The notes below the pieces were generated by a model. The model had not been told where the DNA came from and did no database searches. It worked only from the letters and a program-made list of their open reading frames with translations. From Ureibacillus yapensis (GTDB taxonomy: Bacteria > Bacillota > Bacilli > Bacillales_A > Planococcaceae): DNA of 64,000 bases. Within the stretch, counting starts at the first letter, position 1. Each line of letters starts with the position of its first letter. The stretch spans positions 91,841 through 155,840 of the forward strand of contig NZ_QWEI01000010.1 of the NCBI RefSeq assembly GCF_003515775.1. Reading direction: 5' to 3'. Below are positions 16,540 to 24,937 of the stretch, one piece after another. The position numbers were made by a program, and so were the translations under genes.

Positions 16540-18471
16540 TTATTTATGTGCTTCAGCAGAAATTGATTGTACAAAGCTTTCAAGAGAAACCGTTTCGGAA
16601 TCTTTTGAGCCATAGCGGCGAATATTAACATCGCCAGCTTCCATTTCTTTGTCTCCCAATACAAGCATATAAGGAATTTTCTTCATTTGTGCTTCGCGGA
16701 TTTTATAGCCAAGTTTTTCTTCACGATAATCCACTTCCACCCGGATGCCGGCACTTACAAGCTTTTCTTCCACTTGTTTTGCATAATCAACGTGAACTTC
16801 GTTCGATACAGGGATAATTTCCACTTGAACAGGCGCCAGCCATGTCGGGAATGCCCCTTTGTATTCTTCAATCAAGAACGCAACAAAGCGTTCCATTGTT
16901 GAAACAACACCACGGTGGATAACAACAGGTCGGTGATGTTTGCCGTCTTCTCCGATATACGTTAAATCAAAGCGTTCCGGCAATAGGAAATCAAGTTGAA
17001 CAGTCGATAGCGTTTCTTCTTTACCAATGGCTGTTTTGACTTGAACGTCCAATTTCGGACCATAGAATGCAGCTTCACCTTCAGCTTCGAAGTATTCCAG
17101 ACCAAGATCATCCATTGCTTCTTTCAACATGCTTTGCGCTTTTTCCCACATTGCATCGTCATCGAAGTATTTTTCAGTATCTTGGGGATCGCGGTATGAA
17201 AGACGGAATTTATAATCTGTTAAATCGAAATCTTTATAAACATCCAGGATTAATTGAACAGTTCGCTTGAATTCGTCTTTGATTTGATCTGGACGGACAA
17301 ATACGTGTGCATCATTTAAAGTCATCCCGCGAACACGCTGCAACCCTGATAAACCGCCTGAAGATTCGTAGCGATGCATTGTACCAAGTTCCGCAATGCG
17401 AATTGGCAGTTCACGATAGGAGTGCATGCTGCTTGCATAAACCATCATATGGTGCGGGCAGTTCATTGGACGAAGCACCAATGTTTCGTTATCCATTTCC
17501 ATCGGCGGGAACATATCTTCTTGATAATGCTCCCAGTGACCTGATGTTTCGTATAAACGTTTTGAACCCAGAACCGGTGTATAAACGTGTTGGTAGCCTA
17601 ATCGCAACTCCTTATCAACGATGTATCGCTCAATAGTACGGCGAATTGTTGCACCATTTGGCAACCAAAGCGGCAACCCTTGACCAACCGTTTGGGATAA
17701 AGTAAACAATTCCAATTCTTTTCCGATTTTGCGGTGATCACGCTCTTTTGCTTCTTCCAGCATTTGAAGATGATGTTTTAAATCTTCTTTGTTAAAGAAA
17801 GCTGTACCGTAAATGCGTTGAAGCATTTTGTTATCGGAATTCCCTCTCCAATAAGCACCGGCCAATGACAATAATTTGAACTCTTTCAACTTTCCTGTTG
17901 ATGGAACATGGATTCCACGGCAAAGGTCAAAAAATTCGCCTTGATAGTAAATCGAAACTTGTTCATCCGTAGGGATTGCTTCAAGGAGCTCCAATTTATA
18001 TTCGTCTCCAACTTCCTCGTAAATCTTTTGCGCTTCATCTCGTGAAACATTTTTGCGTTCGATTTCAAGGTTTTCAGAAATGATTTTTTTCATTTCTTTT
18101 TCGATTTTCGGGAAATCTTCTGTAGAGATTGGTTCCGGCGAATCAACGTCATAATAATATCCACCTTCGATTACTGGTCCAATCCCTAATTTGATTCCCG
18201 GGTATAGACGTTTTAACGCTTGGGCAGTTAAATGGGCAGTCGAGTGGCGTAAAATTTCCAGTGCTTCTTCCGATTTTGGCGTAATAATTTCAATCGCACC
18301 ATCTTCTTCAATCGGCGTTTTCAAGTCGATCAATTCCCCATTTAATTTGCCTGCCAATGCTTGTTTTTTTAGCCCAGGACTAATTGAACCTGCAACATCG
18401 GCTGTTGTTGTTCCGCGCTCAAATTCCTTTACGGCGCCATCTGGGAAAGTTAATTTGATTACTTCTGACAT
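16540..18471 (-). CDS. thrS: Threonine--tRNA ligase
   Basis: A 643-residue class II synthetase. Domains in order are TGS (about 1-62), the editing domain with [16 protein letters not shown] (76-91) carrying the H-x3-H zinc/editing motif, and the catalytic core with RPMNCPHHM (zinc Cys and ATP contact) and motif 2 [18 protein letters not shown]. Motif 3 [20 protein letters not shown] follows, then the anticodon-binding domain from about 540. In many bacteria the last motif 3 segment reads HRG-x-x-G-S; here HRGVVST is seen, a mild variant. It is preceded by a T-box and ends in a terminator, so it is monocistronic. Confidence 0.97.
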   Translation of the reverse strand: MSEVIKLTFPDGAVKEFERGTTTADVAGSISPGLKKQALAGKLNGELIDLKTPIEEDGAIEIITPKSEEALEILRHSTAHLTAQALKRLYPGIKLGIGPVIEGGYYYDVDSPEPISTEDFPKIEKEMKKIISENLEIERKNVSRDEAQKIYEEVGDEYKLELLEAIPTDEQVSIYYQGEFFDLCRGIHVPSTGKLKEFKLLSLAGAYWRGNSDNKMLQRIYGTAFFNKEDLKHHLQMLEEAKERDHRKIGKELELFTLSQTVGQGLPLWLPNGATIRRTIERYIVDKELRLGYQHVYTPVLGSKRLYETSGHWEHYQEDMFPPMEMDNETLVLRPMNCPHHMMVYASSMHSYRELPIRIAELGTMHRYESSGGLSGLQRVRGMTLNDAHVFVRPDQIKDEFKRTVQLILDVYKDFDLTDYKFRLSYRDPQDTEKYFDDDAMWEKAQSMLKEAMDDLGLEYFEAEGEAAFYGPKLDVQVKTAIGKEETLSTVQLDFLLPERFDLTYIGEDGKHHRPVVIHRGVVSTMERFVAFLIEEYKGAFPTWLAPVQVEIIPVSNEVHVDYAKQVEEKLVSAGIRVEVDYREEKLGYKIREAQMKKIPYMLVLGDKEMEAGDVNIRRYGSKDSETVSLESFVQSISAEAHK

Positions 18472-18530
18472 GTTGATTCTCCTTTTCGTATTCTTTTATT
18501 TGAGGCATTGAGTGCCTCCGCTTTTCCACA

Positions 18531-18785
18531 CAAAAAAGCGCCGTCCCTAATGAAAGGGACGACGCGTATGCTCGTGGTTCCACCCTTCTTCCTTCCGATA
18601 CTTGGTATCAGACGAAGCTCCAGGTCGGTTAACGTACCGATTGACGTTAGCGGATATTCCCCGCTAAAGCTCCAAGGTAGTAAAGATTGTGCCGTTACTA
18701 GGAAGCTTCCAGCCATGGCTTCCCTCTCTATAAGGCCGTCACACAAACTTGTTGTCCTTATCAAAGCTGTATCATGTTTATTTAC
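18531..18785 (-). ncRNA. T-box leader controlling thrS
   Basis: The T-box AGGGTGGAACCACGAG (complement of 18571-18586) is followed by a terminator stem (18538-18547 with 18556-18565, GCGTCGTCCC / GGGACGGCGC) and a run of Ts. Stem I contains TTT-ACT-ACC, giving an ACU or ACC threonine specifier at about 18672-18678; I cannot decide which without folding. It directly precedes thrS. Confidence 0.92.
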
Positions 18786-18791
18786 AATGAA

Positions 18792-18820
18792 AGTATACGC
18801 CCGAACATGGAAAATTGCAA
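18792..18820 (-). promoter_or_regulatory. Promoter of the thrS T-box transcript
   Basis: TTGCAA (18815-18820) and TATACT (18792-18797) on the minus strand are separated by 17 bases. Start is predicted near 18785, between dnaI and the T-box. Confidence 0.6.
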
Positions 18821-18839
18821 CAAACAACATCAAGAAATT

Positions 18840-19778
18840 TTAATTTCTTCGATTCGACCCTTCCATTTGAAGCGGAAGCGTAATTGCTTTAATGCGTTCC
18901 ATAATACGAGCAGCCTTGACTACTTCCACCCCACCCTTTTGGGAGTTGGCCAAATGATTTTCCAAACCATCATAATCAAAATTGGATGTAATAAACGTTG
19001 GCAGTTCTTCAGCCATCCGGTAATGCAGGATTGTTCCTAATATTTCATCCCGCGTCCAAGCAGATAATGTCTCGGCACCTAAATCATCCAGCATTAAAAC
19101 CGGCGCTTTTTTGACAAACTCGATTTTCTCTTGAAGTGTGTTATCTGAAATCGCTTGTTTCATTTCACTTAAGAATTCAGGTACATATACAACAACGGAG
19201 CGGATTTTCAAGCTTGCCAACTCGTTCGCGATGGCACCTAGCACAAAGGATTTACCTACACCAAATTTCCCATAAACATAAAGCCCTTTTGCCGGCAAGT
19301 TCCCCGTTCCCTTTACGGTTTGGATGAATTTCGCCGCATACTCGGCAATCTCGATGCGCGAATCATTATCCATTGCCAAATCTTTAATCCTTGCTCTTAA
19401 CACATCTTTTGGCATAAACATACTTGAAATCATGTTTGCTGATTCACGTCTTTCATCTTCAATCAGCTTTTGCTCACATTTTGAATATTCGATTTCGATG
19501 CTGTTTCGGACAATGGACAATTTCGGGACAAATCCATTTAAATAATTTGTGCAATGATCCGTGTTGTCACATCCACAGCAAGTAGAATTTTGGCTAATAA
19601 ATTCGTACAAAGTGGGCAGCCCGCGTTCGACCATCTCTCTATTGACAACATGGTCATTGTCCTGCAAAAACCGTTGAACTTGTTCGTTTTCCAATATTTC
19701 GCGTCTCATTTTATCGTATCGTTCTTGAAAGGATGGGATTTTTAATACCCTATCCAATGCTTTGTTGATCGGTTCGAT
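18840..19778 (-). CDS. dnaI: Primosomal helicase loader DnaI, probable AUC start
   Basis: DnaI is the AAA+ ATPase that loads the DnaC replicative helicase. From the start used here (312 residues) the N domain carries the zinc-type cysteines STCCGCDNTDHC, and the ATPase domain has Walker A GKFGVGKS at about 170-177 and Walker B VLMLDDLGAE. The codons preceding the first TTG (19757) encode IEPINKA, matching the B. subtilis start MEPIGRS. A seven-base GAGGTGA site (19785-19791) lies 6 bases before an ATC at 19776-19778, and none precedes the TTG. The upstream frame is closed by TGA. I therefore favour ATC initiation, one base after the dnaB stop. Confidence 0.9.
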   Translation of the reverse strand: MEPINKALDRVLKIPSFQERYDKMRREILENEQVQRFLQDNDHVVNREMVERGLPTLYEFISQNSTCCGCDNTDHCTNYLNGFVPKLSIVRNSIEIEYSKCEQKLIEDERRESANMISSMFMPKDVLRARIKDLAMDNDSRIEIAEYAAKFIQTVKGTGNLPAKGLYVYGKFGVGKSFVLGAIANELASLKIRSVVVYVPEFLSEMKQAISDNTLQEKIEFVKKAPVLMLDDLGAETLSAWTRDEILGTILHYRMAEELPTFITSNFDYDGLENHLANSQKGGVEVVKAARIMERIKAITLPLQMEGSNRRN

Positions 19779-19779
19779 T

Positions 19780-21153
19780 TTACTTCACCTCTCCTTCCGT
19801 TTGTCCGAGCGCCTCCAGGATTTTTTTGCGGCGTTCCTCAAATTCTTTTTGCTTGTTAGCGTCCGGCTTTTCTGTTTCTTCTTTTTCATTTCGTTTATAA
19901 AACCATTCCGGGATAATTTCCTTACTACCACGAGGCTGCTTATAATTGTTTGATTTGGCCGGTTGCTGCTTACTATCATTTTCTTGTTTCCATTTTGTGT
20001 ACTGATCACGCTCAGTGCGAGCAAGCTCCATGGCTTCTTTGGCGCTTTTTAGATTTTTCCTCATCCAATGGTCCGCAATTCTTTCCACATATTTGCGTGG
20101 AAGTTTCATATCGGTTGTAAGCATGACGTATTCAAGCAGGACATTGACAACGCCAACCGGCATTCCATGTTTCATGATCAAATCCTCTGCTAACTCTACC
20201 GAAGAAGGCAACGGCTCTTTACCATTATTAATGTCACGCAATACTTGAAGCGGTGGCGTTGTTTCCAAATAGTTCTGAAGTTCTTGCTCCTTGGATGCCT
20301 TTTGTGGAATCTGGGCGTTTTCCGGAACAAAGGTCTTTTCCAGTTTTGGAGCATCCTTGGAAACGGTTAATTTATAATAATCCGCGCAAGCTTTCTTCAA
20401 ACGGTCCGTGGAAATCTGCATGTTGTCATCCAGTGCCAAAATAACAACTTTCTGCATATCAATCGGCGTTAAATTGTAAAGAAAAGCAAGCTTGGCAATC
20501 ACTTCTTTCACTTCCGTTGTGATGCTGCTAGCCGGAATCAAGTTTTCTGATAAGCCGGACATGAACAAATTAAAATTGAATTGTTCATAATAAAAAGGGT
20601 AATTCTGTATGGATTGATGTTTATCTATGGCACCAAAATCCTGCGGTACGTTTGTATGTACAGGTTTATACACATCCATGAACGAACGGGAGACCTCTTT
20701 GAACGATTCCTTATTGATCGCCCTCGTAAACCGCCTGCGTAATTTTCGATAGGCCTGTTCCCCTATCTTGGAAAATAAAAACATTGATAACAAGGGATCC
20801 TGGAAAAAAGAATGGGCATCAAGCGGTCGAGTTAGTTCATAAATAAATCGGCGGCTATCTTCATCATCTTTTCTCCATGTTCGAAGCAAGCCAATCGCCT
20901 CCAAGGCAATTCGCGCTTCAAATATTTTCCCGATCGGCATATTCAACACATTCATCAAATAATAATGCGTCATGGGTTGAGTGTGTAAATCTTCCCCTTC
21001 AGCCCATAAAGTCAGATAAAGACTAATTGGTTCCGGTCCTGTAAGAGGTTGATAAAATAGCGTCAATAATTGACGTTCGTTCGTTGAAAGAAAATGAGGG
21101 AGACTAATTTCAAAATGATCCGCTGGCTGTACTTCTTTATACAAATGAACCAA
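19780..21153 (-). CDS. dnaB: Replication initiation and membrane attachment protein DnaB
   Basis: A 457-residue Gram-positive DnaB (not the helicase), which remodels oriC with DnaD and helps load helicase with DnaI. It shows the DnaB N-terminal winged-helix half, with FYQPLTGPEPISLYLTLW at about 32-49, and a C-terminal DnaD-like domain around 300-400. A long polar linker with Lys/Glu/Gln-rich tail ends the protein. The start is a TTG with a GGGAGGG site upstream. It lies between nrdR (20-base gap) and dnaI (1-base gap), the conserved Bacillales operon. Confidence 0.93.
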   Translation of the reverse strand: MVHLYKEVQPADHFEISLPHFLSTNERQLLTLFYQPLTGPEPISLYLTLWAEGEDLHTQPMTHYYLMNVLNMPIGKIFEARIALEAIGLLRTWRKDDEDSRRFIYELTRPLDAHSFFQDPLLSMFLFSKIGEQAYRKLRRRFTRAINKESFKEVSRSFMDVYKPVHTNVPQDFGAIDKHQSIQNYPFYYEQFNFNLFMSGLSENLIPASSITTEVKEVIAKLAFLYNLTPIDMQKVVILALDDNMQISTDRLKKACADYYKLTVSKDAPKLEKTFVPENAQIPQKASKEQELQNYLETTPPLQVLRDINNGKEPLPSSVELAEDLIMKHGMPVGVVNVLLEYVMLTTDMKLPRKYVERIADHWMRKNLKSAKEAMELARTERDQYTKWKQENDSKQQPAKSNNYKQPRGSKEIIPEWFYKRNEKEETEKPDANKQKEFEERRKKILEALGQTEGEVK

Positions 21154-21173
21154 TTAATTCCCTCCCTTTTTGA

Positions 21174-21644
21174 TTACTTTTTCAAGTCTGTCTGGCGATG
21201 AAGCAATTCTTTTAATTCCGAGAAGAAAACGTTGATATCCTTGAATTGGCGGTATACCGATGCAAAACGCACATAGGCCACTTCATCTTCATTTGCCAGT
21301 AAATTCATGACCATTTCGCCCACATCTTCGGAACGCACTTCGGGATTTCCGATTCTGCGAAGGTCTTTTTCAACGGATAAAGCGATTCCTTCCAATGTTT
21401 CCAACGACACTGGACGTTTTTCGCACGCGCGAATAAGTCCACGCAATACTTTTTCTCGACTAAATTCTTCCCTGGAACCATCTTTTTTAACAACGATCAA
21501 GGGTGTTTCTTCTATTTTTTCAAATGTTGTAAATCGAAACCCGCATGACTCGCATTCCCGGCGGCGTCGAATTTCCTTGTTATCATCAACAGGTCTCGAA
21601 TCCACAACACGTGTTCCATTATATTGACAAGCTGGACATCTCAT
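21174..21644 (-). CDS. nrdR: Transcriptional repressor NrdR
   Basis: A 156-residue repressor of ribonucleotide reductase genes. The N-terminal zinc ribbon has two Cys pairs (MRCPACQ and CESCGF) and precedes an ATP-cone domain starting at about residue 47 ([22 protein letters not shown]). NrdR senses dATP/ATP through the ATP cone. It is first in nrdR-dnaB-dnaI. The adenosylmethionine decarboxylase gene found next to it in B. subtilis is absent. Confidence 0.96.
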   Translation of the reverse strand: MRCPACQYNGTRVVDSRPVDDNKEIRRRRECESCGFRFTTFEKIEETPLIVVKKDGSREEFSREKVLRGLIRACEKRPVSLETLEGIALSVEKDLRRIGNPEVRSEDVGEMVMNLLANEDEVAYVRFASVYRQFKDINVFFSELKELLHRQTDLKK

Positions 21645-21973
21645 ATTTTTTCTCCCGTCTCACTCAATTTAGACTGGCGGAAACCATTTTGGCTCCTAGT
21701 CTTGCACAAGTGCTAACTTGGGCAGATCGCTAATAGAAACGCAATCACCCAATCTACTACTAATATTATAACAAATCTTCTTTCTATAGAAAAATCGGAT
21801 TCAATTTATATATGCAATATACTATTTTAATATATTTCTCAAGAGAAAAAAATCTTTTTTATCAAATTTCATTCATCAGGGGTTTGAACCACCTATTGAA
21901 ACCAAGAAATTGAGATAAGAAGGCAATGTCCTGTGGCAATAATTTTTTTGTGGAGAAAGAGCAGCTACAAGTC

Positions 21974-22029
21974 GTCCCATAAGCAAGAGTTATGGGACAG
22001 TTTCGCGAGAGTCAAGCGGAAAGCTGTCC
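21974..22029. other. Competing hairpins in the nrdR-gapB gap
   Basis: The 483-base gap between nrdR and gapB carries a perfect 9-bp hairpin GTCCCATAA / TTATGGGAC (21974-21982 with 21990-21998) whose 3' arm overlaps GGACAG (21995-22000), which can pair with CTGTCC (22024-22029). The two pairings exclude each other. No open reading frame or known RNA family was recognised. The rest of the gap is AT-rich and includes the nrdR promoter region. Confidence 0.35.
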
Positions 22030-22066
22030 AATATATAAATACGACAAGATAGATTTAAATATAAAA

Positions 22067-22096
22067 ATAGGATAAGAGAGTTAACTCCTATCCTAT
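22067..22096 (-). terminator. Terminator after gapB
   Basis: ATAGGATA pairs with TATCCTAT around an internal GAG-GTTAAC-CTC element, with TTTTTAT following on the minus strand. It lies 32 bases after the gapB stop. Confidence 0.65.
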
Positions 22097-22127
22097 CTTA
22101 AATACTTGTTCAATTTACTACGGGGTA

Positions 22128-23147
22128 TTATGCAACAACCGCTTCTAAAGCACGAACGATTTTCTTTGTTAAGTCTACTACACGCGCCGAGTAGCCCCAC
22201 TCATTGTCATACCAAGCAAGCACTTTCACTTTACGAGTACCCATCACCATTGTGAGCGGACCATCAATAGTGGAGGAATACGTAGTTGTATTATAGTCAG
22301 TCGAAACTAATGGTTCCGTTGTAAAGTTTAGAATCCCTTTTAGTGGACCTTGGCTTGCCGTTTTGAACGCTTCGTTTACTTCTTCTGCCGTTACATCCTT
22401 CTTCAGGTCTACTACCAAGTCAACAAGCGAAACGTTGGAAGTAGGTACACGCAAAGCCATGCCATGCAATTTTCCTTTTAACTCAGGAAGTACAAGGGCT
22501 AATGCTTTTGCTGCTCCAGTGGAAGTTGGAATAATGCTTTCTGCACATGCACGGGCACGGCGTAAATCTTTATGTGGATTATCAATATTTTTTTGGTCAT
22601 TCGTATAGGCATGAACTGTCGTCATTAAACCACTTTCAATACCAAATGTATCATTTAAAACTTTTGCTACCGGAGCCAGACAGTTTGTTGTACAAGAGGC
22701 ATTGGAAATCACATCATGCTGATCAATATCCAGCAATTCGTCATTCACACCCATTACAACCGTAATATCTTCGTTTTTGCCCGGTGCCGTTAGAATTACT
22801 TTTTTAGCGCCTGCTTCGAGGTGCATTGCCGCTTTGTCGCGCTCATTAAATTTACCAGTTGCTTCAATAACGAGATCTACACCCAATGCTTTCCAAGGCA
22901 ATTTTAAAGGATCACGTTCATTAATCAGCTGAACACGCTTTCCGTTGACGATTAAAGCGTCCTCCAGTGTGTCCACTGTACCATCGAATTTTCCGTGATT
23001 TGTGTCATATTTAATTAGATGTGCCAATGTTTCCGCTGGATAGCTTGCATTGATCGCCACAATATTTAAATCATCCTGAAGAATTGCTTGACGGAACACC
23101 ATTCGTCCGATACGACCAAATCCGTTAATAGCAATAGAAACTGTCAT
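22128..23147 (-). CDS. gapB: Gluconeogenic glyceraldehyde-3-phosphate dehydrogenase GapB
   Basis: A 339-residue GAPDH with the Rossmann start INGFGRIGR, catalytic C152 in SNASCTTNC, the following His in TTVHAYTNDQ and a C-terminal WYDNEWGYS. After strand 2 it has INASYP (32-37), not the Asp of glycolytic NAD-dependent enzymes, which matches B. subtilis GapB, an NADP-preferring gluconeogenic enzyme. A CcpN-like inverted repeat overlaps its promoter. A single-gene unit is likely, since it has its own terminator and an upstream terminator for coaE. Confidence 0.93.
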   Translation of the reverse strand: MTVSIAINGFGRIGRMVFRQAILQDDLNIVAINASYPAETLAHLIKYDTNHGKFDGTVDTLEDALIVNGKRVQLINERDPLKLPWKALGVDLVIEATGKFNERDKAAMHLEAGAKKVILTAPGKNEDITVVMGVNDELLDIDQHDVISNASCTTNCLAPVAKVLNDTFGIESGLMTTVHAYTNDQKNIDNPHKDLRRARACAESIIPTSTGAAKALALVLPELKGKLHGMALRVPTSNVSLVDLVVDLKKDVTAEEVNEAFKTASQGPLKGILNFTTEPLVSTDYNTTTYSSTIDGPLTMVMGTRKVKVLAWYDNEWGYSARVVDLTKKIVRALEAVVA

Positions 23148-23179
23148 TATAATTATCCTCCCGTATGCGCAGTTAAGAT

Positions 23180-23212
23180 TGTTATACTTATTCTCTTAAA
23201 TAGTATAACACA
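23180..23212 (-). promoter_or_regulatory. CcpN-type operator and -10 region of gapB
   Basis: On the minus strand TGTGTTATACT (complement of 23202-23212) fits the CcpN consensus TRTGHYATAYW at every position and includes a TATACT -10 box. A perfect inverted copy of its core, TGTTATACT, occurs at 23180-23188, making a 9-bp inverted repeat with a 13-base spacer. CcpN represses gapB during glycolytic growth in B. subtilis; no ccpN gene is in this window. Confidence 0.68.
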
Positions 23213-23368
23213 TTAAAAGAAAAGGTGAACATAATTTAAACACATTTGAAAAGTTTTTATTTTCAAAAAACATTTACCCGCTTTTTTAGTCGCTTAAACC
23301 AATAAAAACATTCTATTATGCTAGTTTATTCGGATGATGGCGGATTTTATAGTTTTTGGTGCACAAAA

Positions 23369-23391
23369 AAACGGCTTTTATTAAGCCGTTT
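23369..23391 (-). terminator. Terminator of the polA-mutM-coaE operon
   Basis: AAACGGCTT / AAGCCGTTT with a 5-nt loop is followed on the minus strand by TTTT, 55 bases beyond the coaE stop. Confidence 0.85.
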
Positions 23392-23445
23392 AATTGGTAT
23401 AGCCTATTTGAACCGATAGTTCGTCAATTAGTAAAACACAATGTG

Positions 23446-24039
23446 TTACAAAACGTTCCAACCGCGAAGAATATTTTCCAATTGCTGCAGGGTTTCTTCT
23501 ATTGTTCCGTTATTATCAATTACGGCATCCGCTCCCTGCTCCTTCACCGACATTGGAAGCTGTGAATGAATGCGTGCGTTTGCATCTTCTTGACTTAGCC
23601 CATTTCGTGCCATCAACCGTTTCAACTGCGTTTCTTCCGATACAGAAACGACCAGAATTTTCTCGACATAATGCTGCAATTTACTTTCAAACAGCAGCGG
23701 AATATCCATCACCACTGTTTTGGCACCGGCATCGAGATATTCATCCCGCTGACGAAGCATTTCCTGCCGAATAGCAGGATGAATAATGCTGTTTAAAGCT
23801 TTTCGTTTTTCCTCATCATGGAAAATAATCGAGCCGATTTTTTGGCGATCCATCCGTCCATCCTGGGTTAGAGCTTCTTCACCAAACACCTCGGCAATTT
23901 TATGCAAGGTTGGTGTTCCCGGCTCCACGACAAGTCGGGCGATTTCATCCGCATCGACAATTGGCAGCCCATATTCCTTTAACTGTTTTGCGACCGTACT
24001 TTTACCGCTCGCAATACTGCCGGTTAAACCAATAATCAT
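23446..24039 (-). CDS. coaE: Dephospho-CoA kinase
   Basis: The last step of coenzyme A synthesis, phosphorylation of the 3' hydroxyl of dephospho-CoA. The 197 residues begin MIIGLTGSIASGKSTV with the P-loop at about 8-15, followed by DADEIAR (29-35) and the LID region HPAIR. The ATG at 24039 is chosen because the homologous protein starts at the P-loop strand; the longer frame from 24093 overlaps mutM. It follows mutM by 13 bases, as in other Bacillales. Confidence 0.95.
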   Translation of the reverse strand: MIIGLTGSIASGKSTVAKQLKEYGLPIVDADEIARLVVEPGTPTLHKIAEVFGEEALTQDGRMDRQKIGSIIFHDEEKRKALNSIIHPAIRQEMLRQRDEYLDAGAKTVVMDIPLLFESKLQHYVEKILVVSVSEETQLKRLMARNGLSQEDANARIHSQLPMSVKEQGADAVIDNNGTIEETLQQLENILRGWNVL

Positions 24040-24052
24040 ACTACACACACCT

Positions 24053-24925
24053 TTAATGTTGACATTTTGGACAATAAACCGAAGTTCGCCCACCGATGAT
24101 CAATGACTTTGTGGCACTTTCGCATGTTGGGCAAACTTTCTTTCCATACATTTTCAAACGATGCTGCATACCTCCCGCTTCACCGTTGATATTGCGATAA
24201 TCCGAGATGGTAGACCCGCCCATTTCGATACTTTCCTGCAAAATCGTGCGGATTGTGTTAAACAATTCTGCTTTTCTCATTTTGCTTATACGATTTGCTT
24301 TTCGGGCAGGGTGAATTCCCATCTTAAATAAAGCTTCGGTTGCATAAATATTTCCGCAGCCAGAAATCACTTGTCCATCCATGATTACTTCTTTAATCGG
24401 CTTGTTTTGATATTTTGGCAACTCACACTTTTGCAAAAAGAATTCACACGCGTGCTCGTCAAAAGGTTCAGGGGCCATTAAAAGTAGAGGCGGATGCTCT
24501 TCAATTTTTTTTATAAAGCGCATCTCCCCAAAACGCCGAATATCCGCATATACAAGCAGCTCTCCAGTATGGAGTGTAAAAATGGCATGTACATGTTTCC
24601 GAAACTTTTCTTCCCTGATTTCATCCAAAGTTTGTACAACAAACCAAGCACCCGTCATCCCCAAATGATTGACAAATAGGAACTTTTCTTCGACCTTTTG
24701 CAAATGGAAATAAATATATTTGGAACGACGGACCACTTTCTCGATTGTCATCCCTTGCATTACTTCTTCGAAAAGATGCGGTTCTATATTTTTTACAATA
24801 CACTGCTTTCCTTCCCTGCAAGAGTTATAAATCGTGCTGGAAAGTTCCACTTTTACAATTGTATCCCCTTCAACTTTTGGCGCGAGTGCCCGAACGACTC
24901 CTTCTACTTCCGGTAATTCAGGCAT
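24053..24925 (-). CDS. mutM: Formamidopyrimidine-DNA glycosylase
   Basis: Fpg removes 8-oxoguanine and formamidopyrimidines and cleaves the abasic strand. The 290 residues start with the catalytic MPELPEVE (Pro2, Glu3 after Met removal) and include the conserved Lys in RRSKYIYF (about 69). The H2TH segment with GCGNIYATEALF and a C-terminal zinc finger CPTC-x16-CPKC are also present. It sits between polA (12-base gap) and coaE, a conserved repair and CoA operon. Confidence 0.96.
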   Translation of the reverse strand: MPELPEVEGVVRALAPKVEGDTIVKVELSSTIYNSCREGKQCIVKNIEPHLFEEVMQGMTIEKVVRRSKYIYFHLQKVEEKFLFVNHLGMTGAWFVVQTLDEIREEKFRKHVHAIFTLHTGELLVYADIRRFGEMRFIKKIEEHPPLLLMAPEPFDEHACEFFLQKCELPKYQNKPIKEVIMDGQVISGCGNIYATEALFKMGIHPARKANRISKMRKAELFNTIRTILQESIEMGGSTISDYRNINGEAGGMQHRLKMYGKKVCPTCESATKSLIIGGRTSVYCPKCQH

Positions 24926-24937
24926 TTTTCCACTTCC

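Noticed and set aside
18459..18833. Minus-strand frame of 124 codons upstream of thrS
   Set aside because: It coincides with the thrS T-box leader, whose RNA motifs explain the sequence.
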